Of a stretch of 52,002 bases of DNA, positions 8,885 through 16,254 are shown piece by piece; the first letter of the stretch is position 1; the number at the start of each line of letters is the position of its first letter. The notes beneath the pieces are model-generated. The model had not been told where the DNA came from. It ran no database searches and saw only the letters and a program-made list of their open reading frames with translations. The translations under genes and the position numbers were made by a program. The stretch lies in NCBI GenBank assembly GCA_019119815.1, contig DWWH01000016.1, positions 1 through 52,002 of the forward strand, given 5' to 3'. This DNA is from Candidatus Eisenbergiella intestinipullorum (GTDB taxonomy: Bacteria; Bacillota; Clostridia; Lachnospirales; Lachnospiraceae).

Positions 8885-9667
8885 TTAAAACTCCCGCCTT
8901 CCATAATACCGCAGGAAAGCTTCGTTTGCCTCCTGCCAGGCGCTCCTGCTCAAGGGCAGCTCGGTTCCGTCATCCAGCAGGCAGCATTTTCTGGTGATGC
9001 TGTTGACATGCATCAGGTTTACGCAAAAGCTCCTATGGATCTTCACAAAGCAGTCTCCGGCAAGCTCTCCAAGCACGGCGGAAAAGGGCTGCTTCCATTC
9101 CAGCAGCTCTCCGGACGCCTGATAAAGCCTCACGTAATGTCCCACCGCTTCCAGATAAAGGATCTGCTTCAGCGGTATCTTCCGATACTCCCCTCCAATG
9201 GAGAGCACGGTGCAGGCGGGCTTTTCCTCCCGGCCGCATAACAGCAGATCGAGGACCGGAAACAAGCCTTCCTTCGTCACAGGCTTTACCAGATAGCGGA
9301 CGGCGTTCACTTCATAGCCCTGAAACACATACTCCTTCAGATTGGACAGAAAAACGACGGCAATATCCCGGTCCGTCCTCCGGACCGCCCGCGCCAGTTC
9401 CATGCCGTTCATCCTTCCTCCGGCTCCGCTTTCCTCCCGTCCGTCCTTCCCCGCTTCCGGCCCCATATAAATATCCAGGATCAGCAAATCATAAGGAAAC
9501 GGGCCGTTCCGGCCGTGCTCAAACCAAAAAGCCTCCGCGCTTGAAAAACAGGCGAGCGAGCATCCCGTTCCCCTCTCCTTCTGCCAGGCTTCCAGCACGG
9601 TTTTCAGATAATAGGTCTGCTCCTGTTCATCCTCCAGACAGGCGATCCGCAGAGCCGCTTTCTCCAT
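8885..9667 (-). CDS. LytTR-family response regulator (AgrA-like)
   Basis: 260 residues. The receiver domain has acidic residues LEDE at 11-14, phospho-acceptor D65 in LILDIYMGPE, and the conserved Lys in LVKPVTK. The C-terminal LytTR DNA-binding domain (about 160-258) includes ILYLEAVGHYVRLY and FVKIHRSFCVNLMHV. An unusual Gly/Glu-rich insertion (GPEAGKDGREESGAGGR) follows the phosphorylation site. It would activate target promoters when phosphorylated by the kinase encoded next; the ABC exporter genes are the natural candidate targets. The start has GAGGAGG 6 nt upstream. Confidence 0.9.
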   Translation of the reverse strand: MEKAALRIACLEDEQEQTYYLKTVLEAWQKERGTGCSLACFSSAEAFWFEHGRNGPFPYDLLILDIYMGPEAGKDGREESGAGGRMNGMELARAVRRTDRDIAVVFLSNLKEYVFQGYEVNAVRYLVKPVTKEGLFPVLDLLLCGREEKPACTVLSIGGEYRKIPLKQILYLEAVGHYVRLYQASGELLEWKQPFSAVLGELAGDCFVKIHRSFCVNLMHVNSITRKCCLLDDGTELPLSRSAWQEANEAFLRYYGRREF

Positions 9668-9727
9668 TTCAGCCTCCTCTTTCCGCCGCTAAAGACAGCT
9701 TTCCGGTTTTTCGTTTTCTTTCTTCAA

Positions 9728-9756
9728 AGTTTAGCATACCCCGCCGCCTGCGGCAA
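9728..9756 (-). promoter_or_regulatory. Predicted sigma-A promoter for the two-component operon
   Basis: On the minus strand TTGCCG (9751-9756), a 17-bp spacer and TAAACT (9728-9733) preceded by TG, giving an extended -10 (TGCTAAACT). It lies 60 bp upstream of the response regulator start. Confidence 0.45.
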
Positions 9757-9768
9757 GAGGATGCGCCG

Positions 9769-11199
9769 TCACGGTACGCTGCCGCGCAGCTGGGATCCCC
9801 GCACCGTCACTGCGTCTGATTCCATTGTGATCCGGACCGATTCTTCTCCGGCTTCCAGCAGATACCTGCCTCCGATCTCCAGCTCCGGGCTTCCGAATAC
9901 CACTGAACTCACCCGTTTCCCGGCCGTGCAGGCAAAGAGCTGCTCTCCTTTCCCGTCAAGGATCCGGATTTCCTCTCCGGCCTCACAGACGGAATCCAGG
10001 AAGCAGAGAAAGGAGGGCTGGCCGGATTCCTCTGAAAAGCCCACAGCCATGCCGGAGCTTCCCGCCGCCAGCACGGTGCCTCCGTTCAAAAGACAGCGCC
10101 CTCCGTTTTCCCGGCCATAATCCAGCGCGCCGTTTTGGTCGTCCTCCGGCCCGAAGATGACTATGGTTCCTCCCCCGACGATCAGATCCCCATTGGAATC
10201 CAGTCCGTCCCCGTCCGCATCAATGCTGATCTCTCCGCCCTGAACGCTCAGGCAGGGGAGAAGCTGCCGTCCGTCCTTCTCCTCCGGCTCTCCGTTCGCA
10301 TTGATCCCGTCGTCCGAAGCGGCAATAGAAATCTTTCCCTCCCGGATCAGGATCCGGTTCGCCTCCAGGCCTTCCAGAGAATCCGTGATCCGGATCGTTC
10401 CGCCCTCTACGGTCAGCTCCTCATCCGCATGGATCCCTTTTTTAACGGAAGAAATCTGAAGCGTTCCGCCCGTTATCCCTGCATTCCGGTTGGAATGCAG
10501 GGCATCGTCTCCTGCTTCTGCCCGGACAAAGCCTCCCGTCATTTCCAGCCCTTCATCCGCCTGGAACGCCTTTTCTTCACATACCGCCTCTATACTCCCG
10601 CCGTCTATGCGCAGAACCCCGTCCGCCTTAAATCCGTCCTTTCCGGCTTCTGCCCTTATGCGCCCCTCTTCCAGGCACAGATCCTTCCGGCTTTGAACCC
10701 CATGGCCGTCTTCCCCCTTCACATCCAGAAGGCCTGTTCCGCCGATGACAAGATCCGCTCCGGAAAAAACGGCTGTTCCCGCCTCTTTTTCTTCTGCTTT
10801 CTTTTCCGGCGCTTTCCGGCTTTGCAGCGCATTTTCGGTTCCCTTCTCCAGCAGGATCGTTACCTGTTCTGCCTCCTCCACGTAAACGGCCGCTCTGCCG
10901 GAACCGGTGACAGACGCTCCGTCCAGAAGCAGCACAACCTCCTTCCCGGGAGTGTCCACCCGGATCTGCCCGTCTGAAAGGCTTCCGCTGATCCGATAGC
11001 TTCCCTTCTCCGTAACGGTAACAATATTTTCCCTGATCTCCACTCCTTTTCCGGATGCACGGCTGTTATCCTGCTCCAGTTCGATCCGCACCTCCTGCCC
11101 CGCTTCTTTTCCTTCTCCCAAACAGGCGGCACTGGACCAAACCAGCAGCAGGAACAGCCCCGCCGTCAGAAATCTGTTTTTCAGAAATTTATGTTTCAT
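9769..11199 (-). CDS. Secreted Cthe_2159-type (DUF4353) carbohydrate-binding beta-helix protein
   Basis: About 476 residues. The N-terminus has basic residues, a hydrophobic stretch (about 9-22) and a Cys in WSSAAC, a loose lipobox that could anchor it outside the membrane. The rest is an irregular repeat of short strands with a recurring G-G-x-[IV] and D-G-[IVLF]-x-[AS]-[DN] pattern (for example DGGSIEAV, TGGFVRAEAGDDALHSN, KKGIHADEE, SDDGINANGE, DGDGLDSNGDL). This is the pattern of the parallel beta-helix Cthe_2159 family, whose founding member binds acidic polysaccharide and Ca2+. The repeated Asp/Asn residues fit metal binding. The start at 11199 (MKHKFLKNRF) is preferred over 11259 because it gives a proper signal peptide. 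The function is probably cell-surface polysaccharide binding (inference). Confidence 0.8.
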   Translation of the reverse strand: MKHKFLKNRFLTAGLFLLLVWSSAACLGEGKEAGQEVRIELEQDNSRASGKGVEIRENIVTVTEKGSYRISGSLSDGQIRVDTPGKEVVLLLDGASVTGSGRAAVYVEEAEQVTILLEKGTENALQSRKAPEKKAEEKEAGTAVFSGADLVIGGTGLLDVKGEDGHGVQSRKDLCLEEGRIRAEAGKDGFKADGVLRIDGGSIEAVCEEKAFQADEGLEMTGGFVRAEAGDDALHSNRNAGITGGTLQISSVKKGIHADEELTVEGGTIRITDSLEGLEANRILIREGKISIAASDDGINANGEPEEKDGRQLLPCLSVQGGEISIDADGDGLDSNGDLIVGGGTIVIFGPEDDQNGALDYGRENGGRCLLNGGTVLAAGSSGMAVGFSEESGQPSFLCFLDSVCEAGEEIRILDGKGEQLFACTAGKRVSSVVFGSPELEIGGRYLLEAGEESVRITMESDAVTVRGSQLRGSVP

Positions 11200-11260
11200 T
11201 CCATAACCACCCTGTATTTTTTTCAGAAATATGCTCCTGTATTCTGCAGCAGAAGCCATA

Positions 11261-11318
11261 AAAATCAGGATTGCCGGCAGACAGCAAATATTTTATCCGC
11301 CGTCTGCCGGCAATCCTG
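11261..11318 (-). terminator. Long-stem rho-independent terminator
   Basis: A perfect 17-bp inverted repeat (arms 11266-11282 and 11302-11318, starting CAGGATTGCCGGC) has a 19-nt loop and is followed on the minus strand by ATTTTT. It ends transcription of the small coiled-coil gene upstream of the beta-helix gene. Confidence 0.75.
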
Positions 11319-11419
11319 CCCGGCACAAGCAATGCGCCTGATGCGTTCATCCGGGCGCACGCTCTCTTATTCTTTGCCAGCGATGAGATCGCCTGACCTT
11401 CTCAAAGGCGCCGCTCCGG

Positions 11420-11755
11420 TTACTGAAGCTTCTGGAGGATCTCCTGGGCGCTCATGCCGTCTGCCATGAGCTTTTTCAGCACATCCTCCAGTTCGGCTTT
11501 TTTCGCTGCTTCGGCTTCGGCAGCCTCCTGTGCGGCCCGGGCCGCTTCCAGCCTGGCAATTTCTTTATCCAGAGATTTTTCATGGGCATTGAGCGTTTTC
11601 AGCTCGGCTTTCAGCGCAGCGAGTTCTTCCTTTTTGGACTCGATCTGTTTGGAAACATCGGCTTTGGCCGACAGCTTTTCCGCAATCTGCGCCGAATAAT
11701 CCATATTTGCAGTAACCACTTTCTTTTTGTTCTTGGAACCTTTCGGACGAGGCAT
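11420..11755 (-). CDS. Small basic coiled-coil protein (MPRPKGSKNKK type), function unknown
   Basis: 111 residues. The N-terminus MPRPKGSKNKKK is an AT-hook-like basic motif often seen at the start of short Firmicute proteins. Residues about 20-90 are a heptad-rich Lys/Glu/Ala coiled coil (QIESKKEELAALKAELKTL). The C-terminus ends ADGMSAQEILQKLQ, which resembles a short helical interaction tail. AGGAG lies 9 nt before the ATG and a long terminator follows about 100 bp later, so it is probably a monocistronic unit. DNA association is a guess from the basic N-terminus. Confidence 0.7.
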   Translation of the reverse strand: MPRPKGSKNKKKVVTANMDYSAQIAEKLSAKADVSKQIESKKEELAALKAELKTLNAHEKSLDKEIARLEAARAAQEAAEAEAAKKAELEDVLKKLMADGMSAQEILQKLQ

Positions 11756-11827
11756 AGAATCACACTCCTAATGAAATTTTTAAACATCTTAAGTATAACG
11801 AATGGGGTGGAAAATATCAATATGTGT

Positions 11828-12094
11828 TTATAATCGCTGATACAAAAATTTTATATTATCTAATATATCTTCTATGCCTAAATCCAAATCGCATAAAATC
11901 ATATTTTTCTTATGCTTTTTATTAAATAATATATATATTTCTTTCATTGTACCTCTCTTATATACGACATAAAAAGCATAGCAAATCATATATAGCATTA
12001 ATCCAGTAATTCCACCTAAAAGCCAATGAAAAACAATAAATAATATAACCATAATAGTTTCAATAATAATATCTCTAATCACAGTAAGCTTCAT
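11828..12094 (-). CDS. Hypothetical small membrane protein in AT-rich islet
   Basis: 88 residues. Two hydrophobic segments (IIIETIMVILFIVFHWLL and GLMLYMICYAFYVVY) are followed by a Lys-rich loop and an acidic C-terminus (LCDLDLGIEDILDNIKF). Base composition changes sharply here: about 11765-12160 is strongly AT-rich inside a GC-rich chromosome and codons end mostly in A/T, which points to recent acquisition. The ribosome site is weak. I do not recognise the family; the ORF may be real or an accident of AT-rich DNA. Confidence 0.4.
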   Translation of the reverse strand: MKLTVIRDIIIETIMVILFIVFHWLLGGITGLMLYMICYAFYVVYKRGTMKEIYILFNKKHKKNMILCDLDLGIEDILDNIKFLYQRL

Positions 12095-12223
12095 ACATCG
12101 TGAAACAACAATTTACATTAACTTCTTTCCCATTCTAAAAATATTCCTATAAGTTTGGAGCAGACGCGCGAGTGCGCATCAACGTCTTTTTTATTCAATA
12201 GGAAATCGAATTTTCTATTGAAT

Positions 12224-12271
12224 AAAAAAGCGGCGTTCCTGCTCTTCCGGTTGGGAAGGGAGAAACGCCGC
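12224..12271 (-). terminator. Rho-independent terminator of the nik-lar operon
   Basis: On the minus strand GCGGCGTTTCTCCC pairs imperfectly with GGAACGCCGC (12230-12271) and is followed by TTTTTT (12224-12229). A second AT-rich inverted repeat (about 12186-12230, arms CTTTTTTATTCAATAG) overlaps the U-tract. It lies about 55 bp after the larE stop. Confidence 0.75.
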
Positions 12272-12324
12272 CTTTTGCGGTTCTGTATTCGGTTTTCTCT
12301 TCTGAAATGTCCTGTCGCTGTTCG

Positions 12325-13191
12325 TCAGCGGGCGGGGCTGTCTTTGTCTAATGTTCCCGGAGAAAAAAGCGGAACATCCATGCTTCCGGATCGGAATCCC
12401 TCCAGGTCCAGCGTCACATAAAAAAATCCCAGAGCCTTTATTTTTTCCGTCACGGCTTCCGCCTGCTCCAGAAGCCTTGCCATGTCCTTTTTGTCCACCT
12501 CCAGGCGCGCAATGCTGCCGTGTGCCCGGAGTCTCACATTATAGAAGCCGAGCGACCGCAAAAACTGCTCTCCTTCATCCACCTGCCGCATCCGTTCCGG
12601 GGAAAGTCTGGTCCCATAGGGAAAGCGGGTGGCGAGGCAGGGAGCGGACGGACGGTCCGCCACGGAAATCCCGTACTGCGCGGCCAGGGCGCGCACCTCC
12701 TGTTTCGTCAGGCCCAGTTCCATCAGCGGGCTTCTGACGCCGAGCTCCTTCACCGCCCGGATGCCGGGGCGGTAGGCAAACGTATCGTCCGCGTTGCTTC
12801 CTTCCAGAACGGCTGTCACGCCCAGTTCCTCCGCCTTTTCCAGCAGTCTGGTAAAAAGGAATTTCTTGCACCGGTAGCAGCGGTCCGACGGATTATCCGC
12901 GATGTCCGCATCCTTCAGCTCGTCGATCCCGATCACCAGGTGATCGGCTCCCAGCTCCTTCGCCACCCGTTCTGCCACCCCCGCATCCCGGACCGGATGC
13001 AAGCTGGTATGAACGGTGGCGGCATAAACTCTTTTTTTATCCGGCCCTTTGCAGGAAGCGGCCGCCCGGCAGGCCGCAGCCAGCAGCAGGCTGCTGTCCA
13101 CCCCTCCGGAAAAAGCCACCATCACGGCATTTCCCGGCAGCTTTTCCATATAGCGTTCCAGCGCCTCCCGTTTTTCCCCAAGCTCCTTCAC
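12325..13191 (-). CDS. larE: LarE, ATP-dependent sacrificial sulfur transferase for nickel-pincer nucleotide synthesis
   Basis: 288 residues. The PP-loop SGGVDSS (28-34) adenylates the substrate carboxylates. C185 in RPSAPCLATRF corresponds to the cysteine that gives up its sulfur in Lactiplantibacillus LarE. RCYRCKK (about 104-110) is also conserved in the family. LarE turns the biscarboxylate product of LarB into a bis-thiocarboxylate before LarC inserts nickel. The start codon is GTG at 13191, overlapping the larC stop in a GTGA arrangement, with AAGGAG about 10 nt upstream; translational coupling is likely. Only one active-site Cys is seen in the PCLATR motif, so this looks like the sacrificial rather than the iron-sulfur type, but that is not certain. 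Confidence 0.93.
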   Translation of the reverse strand: MKELGEKREALERYMEKLPGNAVMVAFSGGVDSSLLLAAACRAAASCKGPDKKRVYAATVHTSLHPVRDAGVAERVAKELGADHLVIGIDELKDADIADNPSDRCYRCKKFLFTRLLEKAEELGVTAVLEGSNADDTFAYRPGIRAVKELGVRSPLMELGLTKQEVRALAAQYGISVADRPSAPCLATRFPYGTRLSPERMRQVDEGEQFLRSLGFYNVRLRAHGSIARLEVDKKDMARLLEQAEAVTEKIKALGFFYVTLDLEGFRSGSMDVPLFSPGTLDKDSPAR

Positions 13192-14594
13192 GGCCTCTGT
13201 TCTCCTTCCGTCCTTTCCGCTTCCCGTCTCGTCAGGTCATAGATCTCCTGAAAGCTTCTTCCGCTTTTTTCCGCAAGCTCCTTTACGCTTTCGTATTCCG
13301 GATAGCATTTTCTGCTTCCGTTCAGACGGCAGACCTTCACCTGCGCCTCTCCGAATGGAGTAGCCACGCGGATGCTCTCCCGCGTCAGCACGCTGCGCTG
13401 CATGTTCACCCGGCGGATGCCTATGGTGGTGGTCTCTGCAAAGATGATCTCCTCCAGCTTCTGTCTGTCCTTCGGATCGCAGATCACGTTAAGCTGCCAG
13501 GCCGGCCTGTTTTTTTTCATAAATACCGGTGTGTAATGCACATCTTTTGCTCCCGCTCCGAACAGGCGCTCCATCACATAGCCCAGCGTTTCCCCTGTGC
13601 AGTCGTCAATATTGCTTTCCAGCTTGCAGATCTCGTCGCTCTCTGCGCGGGCGTCTTCGATCAGCATGGCGCGCAGGATGCTGGGACGCTCATACTGCCG
13701 TTTTCCCGCTCCCAGTCCGATCTTCCGAATGAGGAAGCGTTCCGGCAGCCGGTCCGAAGTGCGGATGGCGGCGACGATCGCCGCGCCGGTGGGCGTGACC
13801 AGCTCTCCCTGGATATTGGTGGGGCTCAGCGCCAGCCCATGCATCTTGGCGATATTGGCCACCGCCGGAACCGGAATGGGGATGAGGCCGTGCTGGCATC
13901 TGACCATCCCGTGTCCTTCGCACAGCTCAGGCACGATCACCTCTGTCACGTCCAGCTCGTCCAGACAGACTGCTGCCGTCACAATGTCCACGATGGAATC
14001 CACCGCACCCACCTCATGAAAATGCACCTCGTCACGGCTCACACCATGCGCTGCGGCCTCTGCCTCCGCCAGGATCTCAAAAATCCGTACTGCCGTATCC
14101 TTCGCCCGCTCCGTCATATCCGCCTGCGCGATAATCGCCAGGATCTCCTTCATTCCCCGGTGTTCATGGGAATGCTCATGCCCGTGTGCGTGGTCATGAT
14201 GGGGATCGTGGCTGCAGGCCCCGTGATCCTGAGGATGGCCGTGGTCTTCCGCCTGCCCGTGGTCATGATGATGCTCATGGCCTTCTGCCTGCCCGTGGTC
14301 ATGATGATGCTCATGGCCTTCTGTCTGCCCGTGATCCTGGGGATAGCCGCCGCCAAACAGATACTCCATATCGTGGTCATGATTCTCATGAGCGGCATCC
14401 AGGCGCACGTCAAAATCGCATACGTCCAGGCCTGCCTTTTTCACCCGGCTTACGGCCACGGAAAAACCGTCTACCGGCAGGGAACGAAGGGCCCGTTTAA
14501 GAGCCTCTCCTCCGGCTCCCAGGTCCAGCAGCGCCGCTGCCGTCATGTCCCCGCTGATACCGGTCATACATTCCAGATATAAACATTTTCCCAT
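13188..14594 (-). CDS. larC: LarC, nickel insertion protein (nickel-pincer cofactor cyclometallase), unsplit
   Basis: 468 residues. It begins with MGKCLYLECMTGISGDMTAAALLDLG, typical of LarC (DUF111). The C-terminal half includes KLESNIDDCTGE and the conserved VFMKKNRPAWQL. In L. plantarum the gene is split in two frames joined by ribosomal frameshifting; here it is one uninterrupted frame. Residues about 70-150 are a His/Asp/Glu-rich insertion built from 12-residue repeats (DHGQAEGHEHHH and variants), likely a nickel store or delivery site. The two central repeats are identical at the DNA level over 36 bp each (14251-14322). GGAGG lies 6 nt upstream of the ATG. LarC uses CTP and inserts Ni into the pincer ligand. 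Confidence 0.93.
   Translation of the reverse strand: MGKCLYLECMTGISGDMTAAALLDLGAGGEALKRALRSLPVDGFSVAVSRVKKAGLDVCDFDVRLDAAHENHDHDMEYLFGGGYPQDHGQTEGHEHHHDHGQAEGHEHHHDHGQAEDHGHPQDHGACSHDPHHDHAHGHEHSHEHRGMKEILAIIAQADMTERAKDTAVRIFEILAEAEAAAHGVSRDEVHFHEVGAVDSIVDIVTAAVCLDELDVTEVIVPELCEGHGMVRCQHGLIPIPVPAVANIAKMHGLALSPTNIQGELVTPTGAAIVAAIRTSDRLPERFLIRKIGLGAGKRQYERPSILRAMLIEDARAESDEICKLESNIDDCTGETLGYVMERLFGAGAKDVHYTPVFMKKNRPAWQLNVICDPKDRQKLEEIIFAETTTIGIRRVNMQRSVLTRESIRVATPFGEAQVKVCRLNGSRKCYPEYESVKELAEKSGRSFQEIYDLTRREAERTEGEQRP
14251..14322. repeat. Two identical 36-bp tandem repeats inside larC
   Basis: Units 14251-14286 and 14287-14322 are identical and encode the 12-residue His-rich repeat of LarC. 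Degenerate copies flank both sides (about 14215-14250 and 14323-14345). The array is in frame, so copy-number changes would lengthen or shorten the metal-binding loop without breaking the protein. Confidence 0.85.
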
Positions 14595-14671
14595 CTTCTA
14601 CCTCCGTTCTGAAGCGTTTCTGCGCTGTCTGATACTTCCTCTATTCCAAAGCGGCCCGGATCCCGGTCCTT

Positions 14672-15427
14672 CTATTCCTTTCCATAGCCTTCCGCAAGCC
14701 TGTTAATCTGGGTCGCCATGTAGCCTGCTCCATAGCCGTTATCAATATTCAGTACCGCAATGCCGTTGGCACAGGAATTGATCATGGTCAGCAGCGCCGA
14801 CAGGCCGTTCATGCTGGCCCCATAGCCCACTGAAGTAGGGACCGCCAGCACCGGGTTGGCCACCAGACCGCCCAGCACGCTGGCCAGCGCGCCTTCCATT
14901 CCCGCTACGGCCACCACGCAGTTTGCGCTCTGGATCTGCTCCAGCCGGGACATCAGACGGTGCAGGCCGCTCACGCCCACATCATAGATGCGTTCCACAT
15001 GGCTCCCGAAGTATTCTGCCGTCTGCGCCGCTTCCTCCGCCACCGGAATATCTGCTGTTCCCGCCGTGCAGACGGCGATCCTGCCGATGTGTTTTTTTCC
15101 CGCCTTTTCTATCTTCAGGATGCGGGAAATGGGGTCGTAGGTGACCTGGGGCAGCTCGTTTTTTACCAGCTCATACTGCTGTCTTGTCGCACGGGTGCCG
15201 AACACCTCCCCCTCCTCTTCGTAGAGCCTTTTGAAAATGGAAAGCAAATGCGCGTCCGCCTTGCCGCTGCAGAACACCACCTCCGCAAAACCGGAGCGCA
15301 GCTTCCTATGGGTGTCCAGCTTGGCATATTCCAGCTCCTCAAAGGGCTCCCGGCGGAAAAACAGCTCCGCCTCCTCCAGTGACAGCTCTCCGTTTTTATA
15401 CTTTAAAAGCACTTCCTTTGCGTCCAT
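14672..15427 (-). CDS. larB: LarB, nicotinic acid adenine dinucleotide carboxylase/hydrolase
   Basis: 251 residues. The N-terminal half (ELSLEEAELFF, AKLDTHRKLRSGFAEVVFCSGK) is LarB-specific; the C-terminal half is PurE-like (IAVCTAGTADIPVAEEAA, VVAVAGMEGALASVLGGLV, VPTSVGYGASMNGLSALLTM). LarB carboxylates NaAD at C5 and releases AMP, giving the biscarboxylate precursor of NPN, the first step of the pathway. It lies 26 bp after the last transporter gene with GGAGG before its ATG, and 77 bp before larC, so transporter and cofactor genes are very probably co-transcribed. Confidence 0.93.
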   Translation of the reverse strand: MDAKEVLLKYKNGELSLEEAELFFRREPFEELEYAKLDTHRKLRSGFAEVVFCSGKADAHLLSIFKRLYEEEGEVFGTRATRQQYELVKNELPQVTYDPISRILKIEKAGKKHIGRIAVCTAGTADIPVAEEAAQTAEYFGSHVERIYDVGVSGLHRLMSRLEQIQSANCVVAVAGMEGALASVLGGLVANPVLAVPTSVGYGASMNGLSALLTMINSCANGIAVLNIDNGYGAGYMATQINRLAEGYGKE

Positions 15428-15453
15428 CCTTTACCTCCATGCCGAAGCGATTT

Positions 15454-16077
15454 TCACTTTCCTTCTTTTTCCGTCCTGTCGAGCCTGATCTGACTGGTAC
15501 AGACATGATCCAAAAGCGCCTGGCTGTGACTGGTGATCACCATGCCGATCCCCCGCTTCTGCGTCTCCTCCAGCAGAAAACGCCAGATCTGTCCCTGCGT
15601 GATCAGATCCAGCATGGTGCTGATCTCGTCGCAGAGCAGGTATTTCGTTCCGGGCCCCAGCGCTCTGGCAATGCAGAAACGCTGCAGCTCCCCTCCGGAA
15701 AGCTCCTGCGGAAAGCGGCTCTTCCATTCCGGCCGGATGCCAAGACAGCGCTCCAGCTCCGCATTCTCCTCTCCGCCTTCAGCCAGGATCTTTCCCATCC
15801 GAAGCCGGGGATTCACCGCCTTTTCCGGATGCTGCCAGATCAGCTGCACCGGACAGTGCCCCTTTCGGGGCAGGGGCTCTCCGTCCGCCAGCACGCAGCC
15901 GGAATCCGGGATCAGATAACCGCCCAGCAGCTTCAGCAGGGTTGTCTTTCCAAAGCCGCTGGGCGCCAGGATTCCCACCCGCTCTCCCGGAGCCGCACAC
16001 AGGCTCACATCCTCCAGGATCTTCCGGGCGGATGGTTTTTTTTCATAAGAAAAAGTCAGATGCTTCGCTTCCAGCAT
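15454..16077 (-). CDS. Nickel/peptide-type ABC importer ATPase (NikE/OppF-like)
   Basis: About 207 residues: Walker A APSGFGKTT, signature ELSGGELQR, Walker B YLLCDEIS followed by MLDLITQGQIW, and H-loop VITSHS. Together with the ATPase encoded upstream it would energise the importer. The start at 16077 (MLEAKHLTFSYEKKPS) fits the family. The frame stays open upstream to 16218 through a 36-bp tandem repeat, which would add an Arg/Cys-rich N-terminus unlike any ATPase; AAGGAG is only 1-2 nt from the chosen ATG, so initiation may depend on coupling. The protein is shorter than usual (NikE about 260), and lacks the C-terminal oligopeptide-type extension. Confidence 0.85.
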   Translation of the reverse strand: MLEAKHLTFSYEKKPSARKILEDVSLCAAPGERVGILAPSGFGKTTLLKLLGGYLIPDSGCVLADGEPLPRKGHCPVQLIWQHPEKAVNPRLRMGKILAEGGEENAELERCLGIRPEWKSRFPQELSGGELQRFCIARALGPGTKYLLCDEISTMLDLITQGQIWRFLLEETQKRGIGMVITSHSQALLDHVCTSQIRLDRTEKEGK

Positions 16078-16120
16078 GCTCCTTCGTTTCTCCTTTCCGG
16101 GCAGGGATCTGCCCCTCCTG

Positions 16121-16253
16121 TTCCGGCAGCTTCGGCGGACATGCGTACCGATCCGTTTCCAACAGCCTCGGCAGACGCGCACACCGATCCGTTTCCGACA
16201 GCCTCGGCAGACGCGCACACCGATCCGTTTCCGGCAGCTTCGGCAGACGCGCA
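16121..16253. repeat. 36-bp tandem repeat array between nikD-like and nikE-like genes
   Basis: Three full 36-bp units (16121-16156, 16157-16192, 16193-16228) and a 25-bp partial unit (16229-16253); units 2 and 3 differ at one base. The array fills most of the 177-bp gap between the two ATPase genes and starts right after the nikD-like stop. All three minus-strand frames are open through it because the period is a multiple of three. The function is unknown. Confidence 0.9.
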
Positions 16254-16254
16254 G

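Noticed and set aside
15454..16218. Longer NikE-like protein starting at 16218
   Set aside because: The extra 47 residues come from the tandem repeat (Arg/Cys-rich) and do not resemble an ABC ATPase N-terminus.
16121..16253. CRISPR array
   Set aside because: The 36-bp units are contiguous tandem repeats with no unique spacers and no cas genes.
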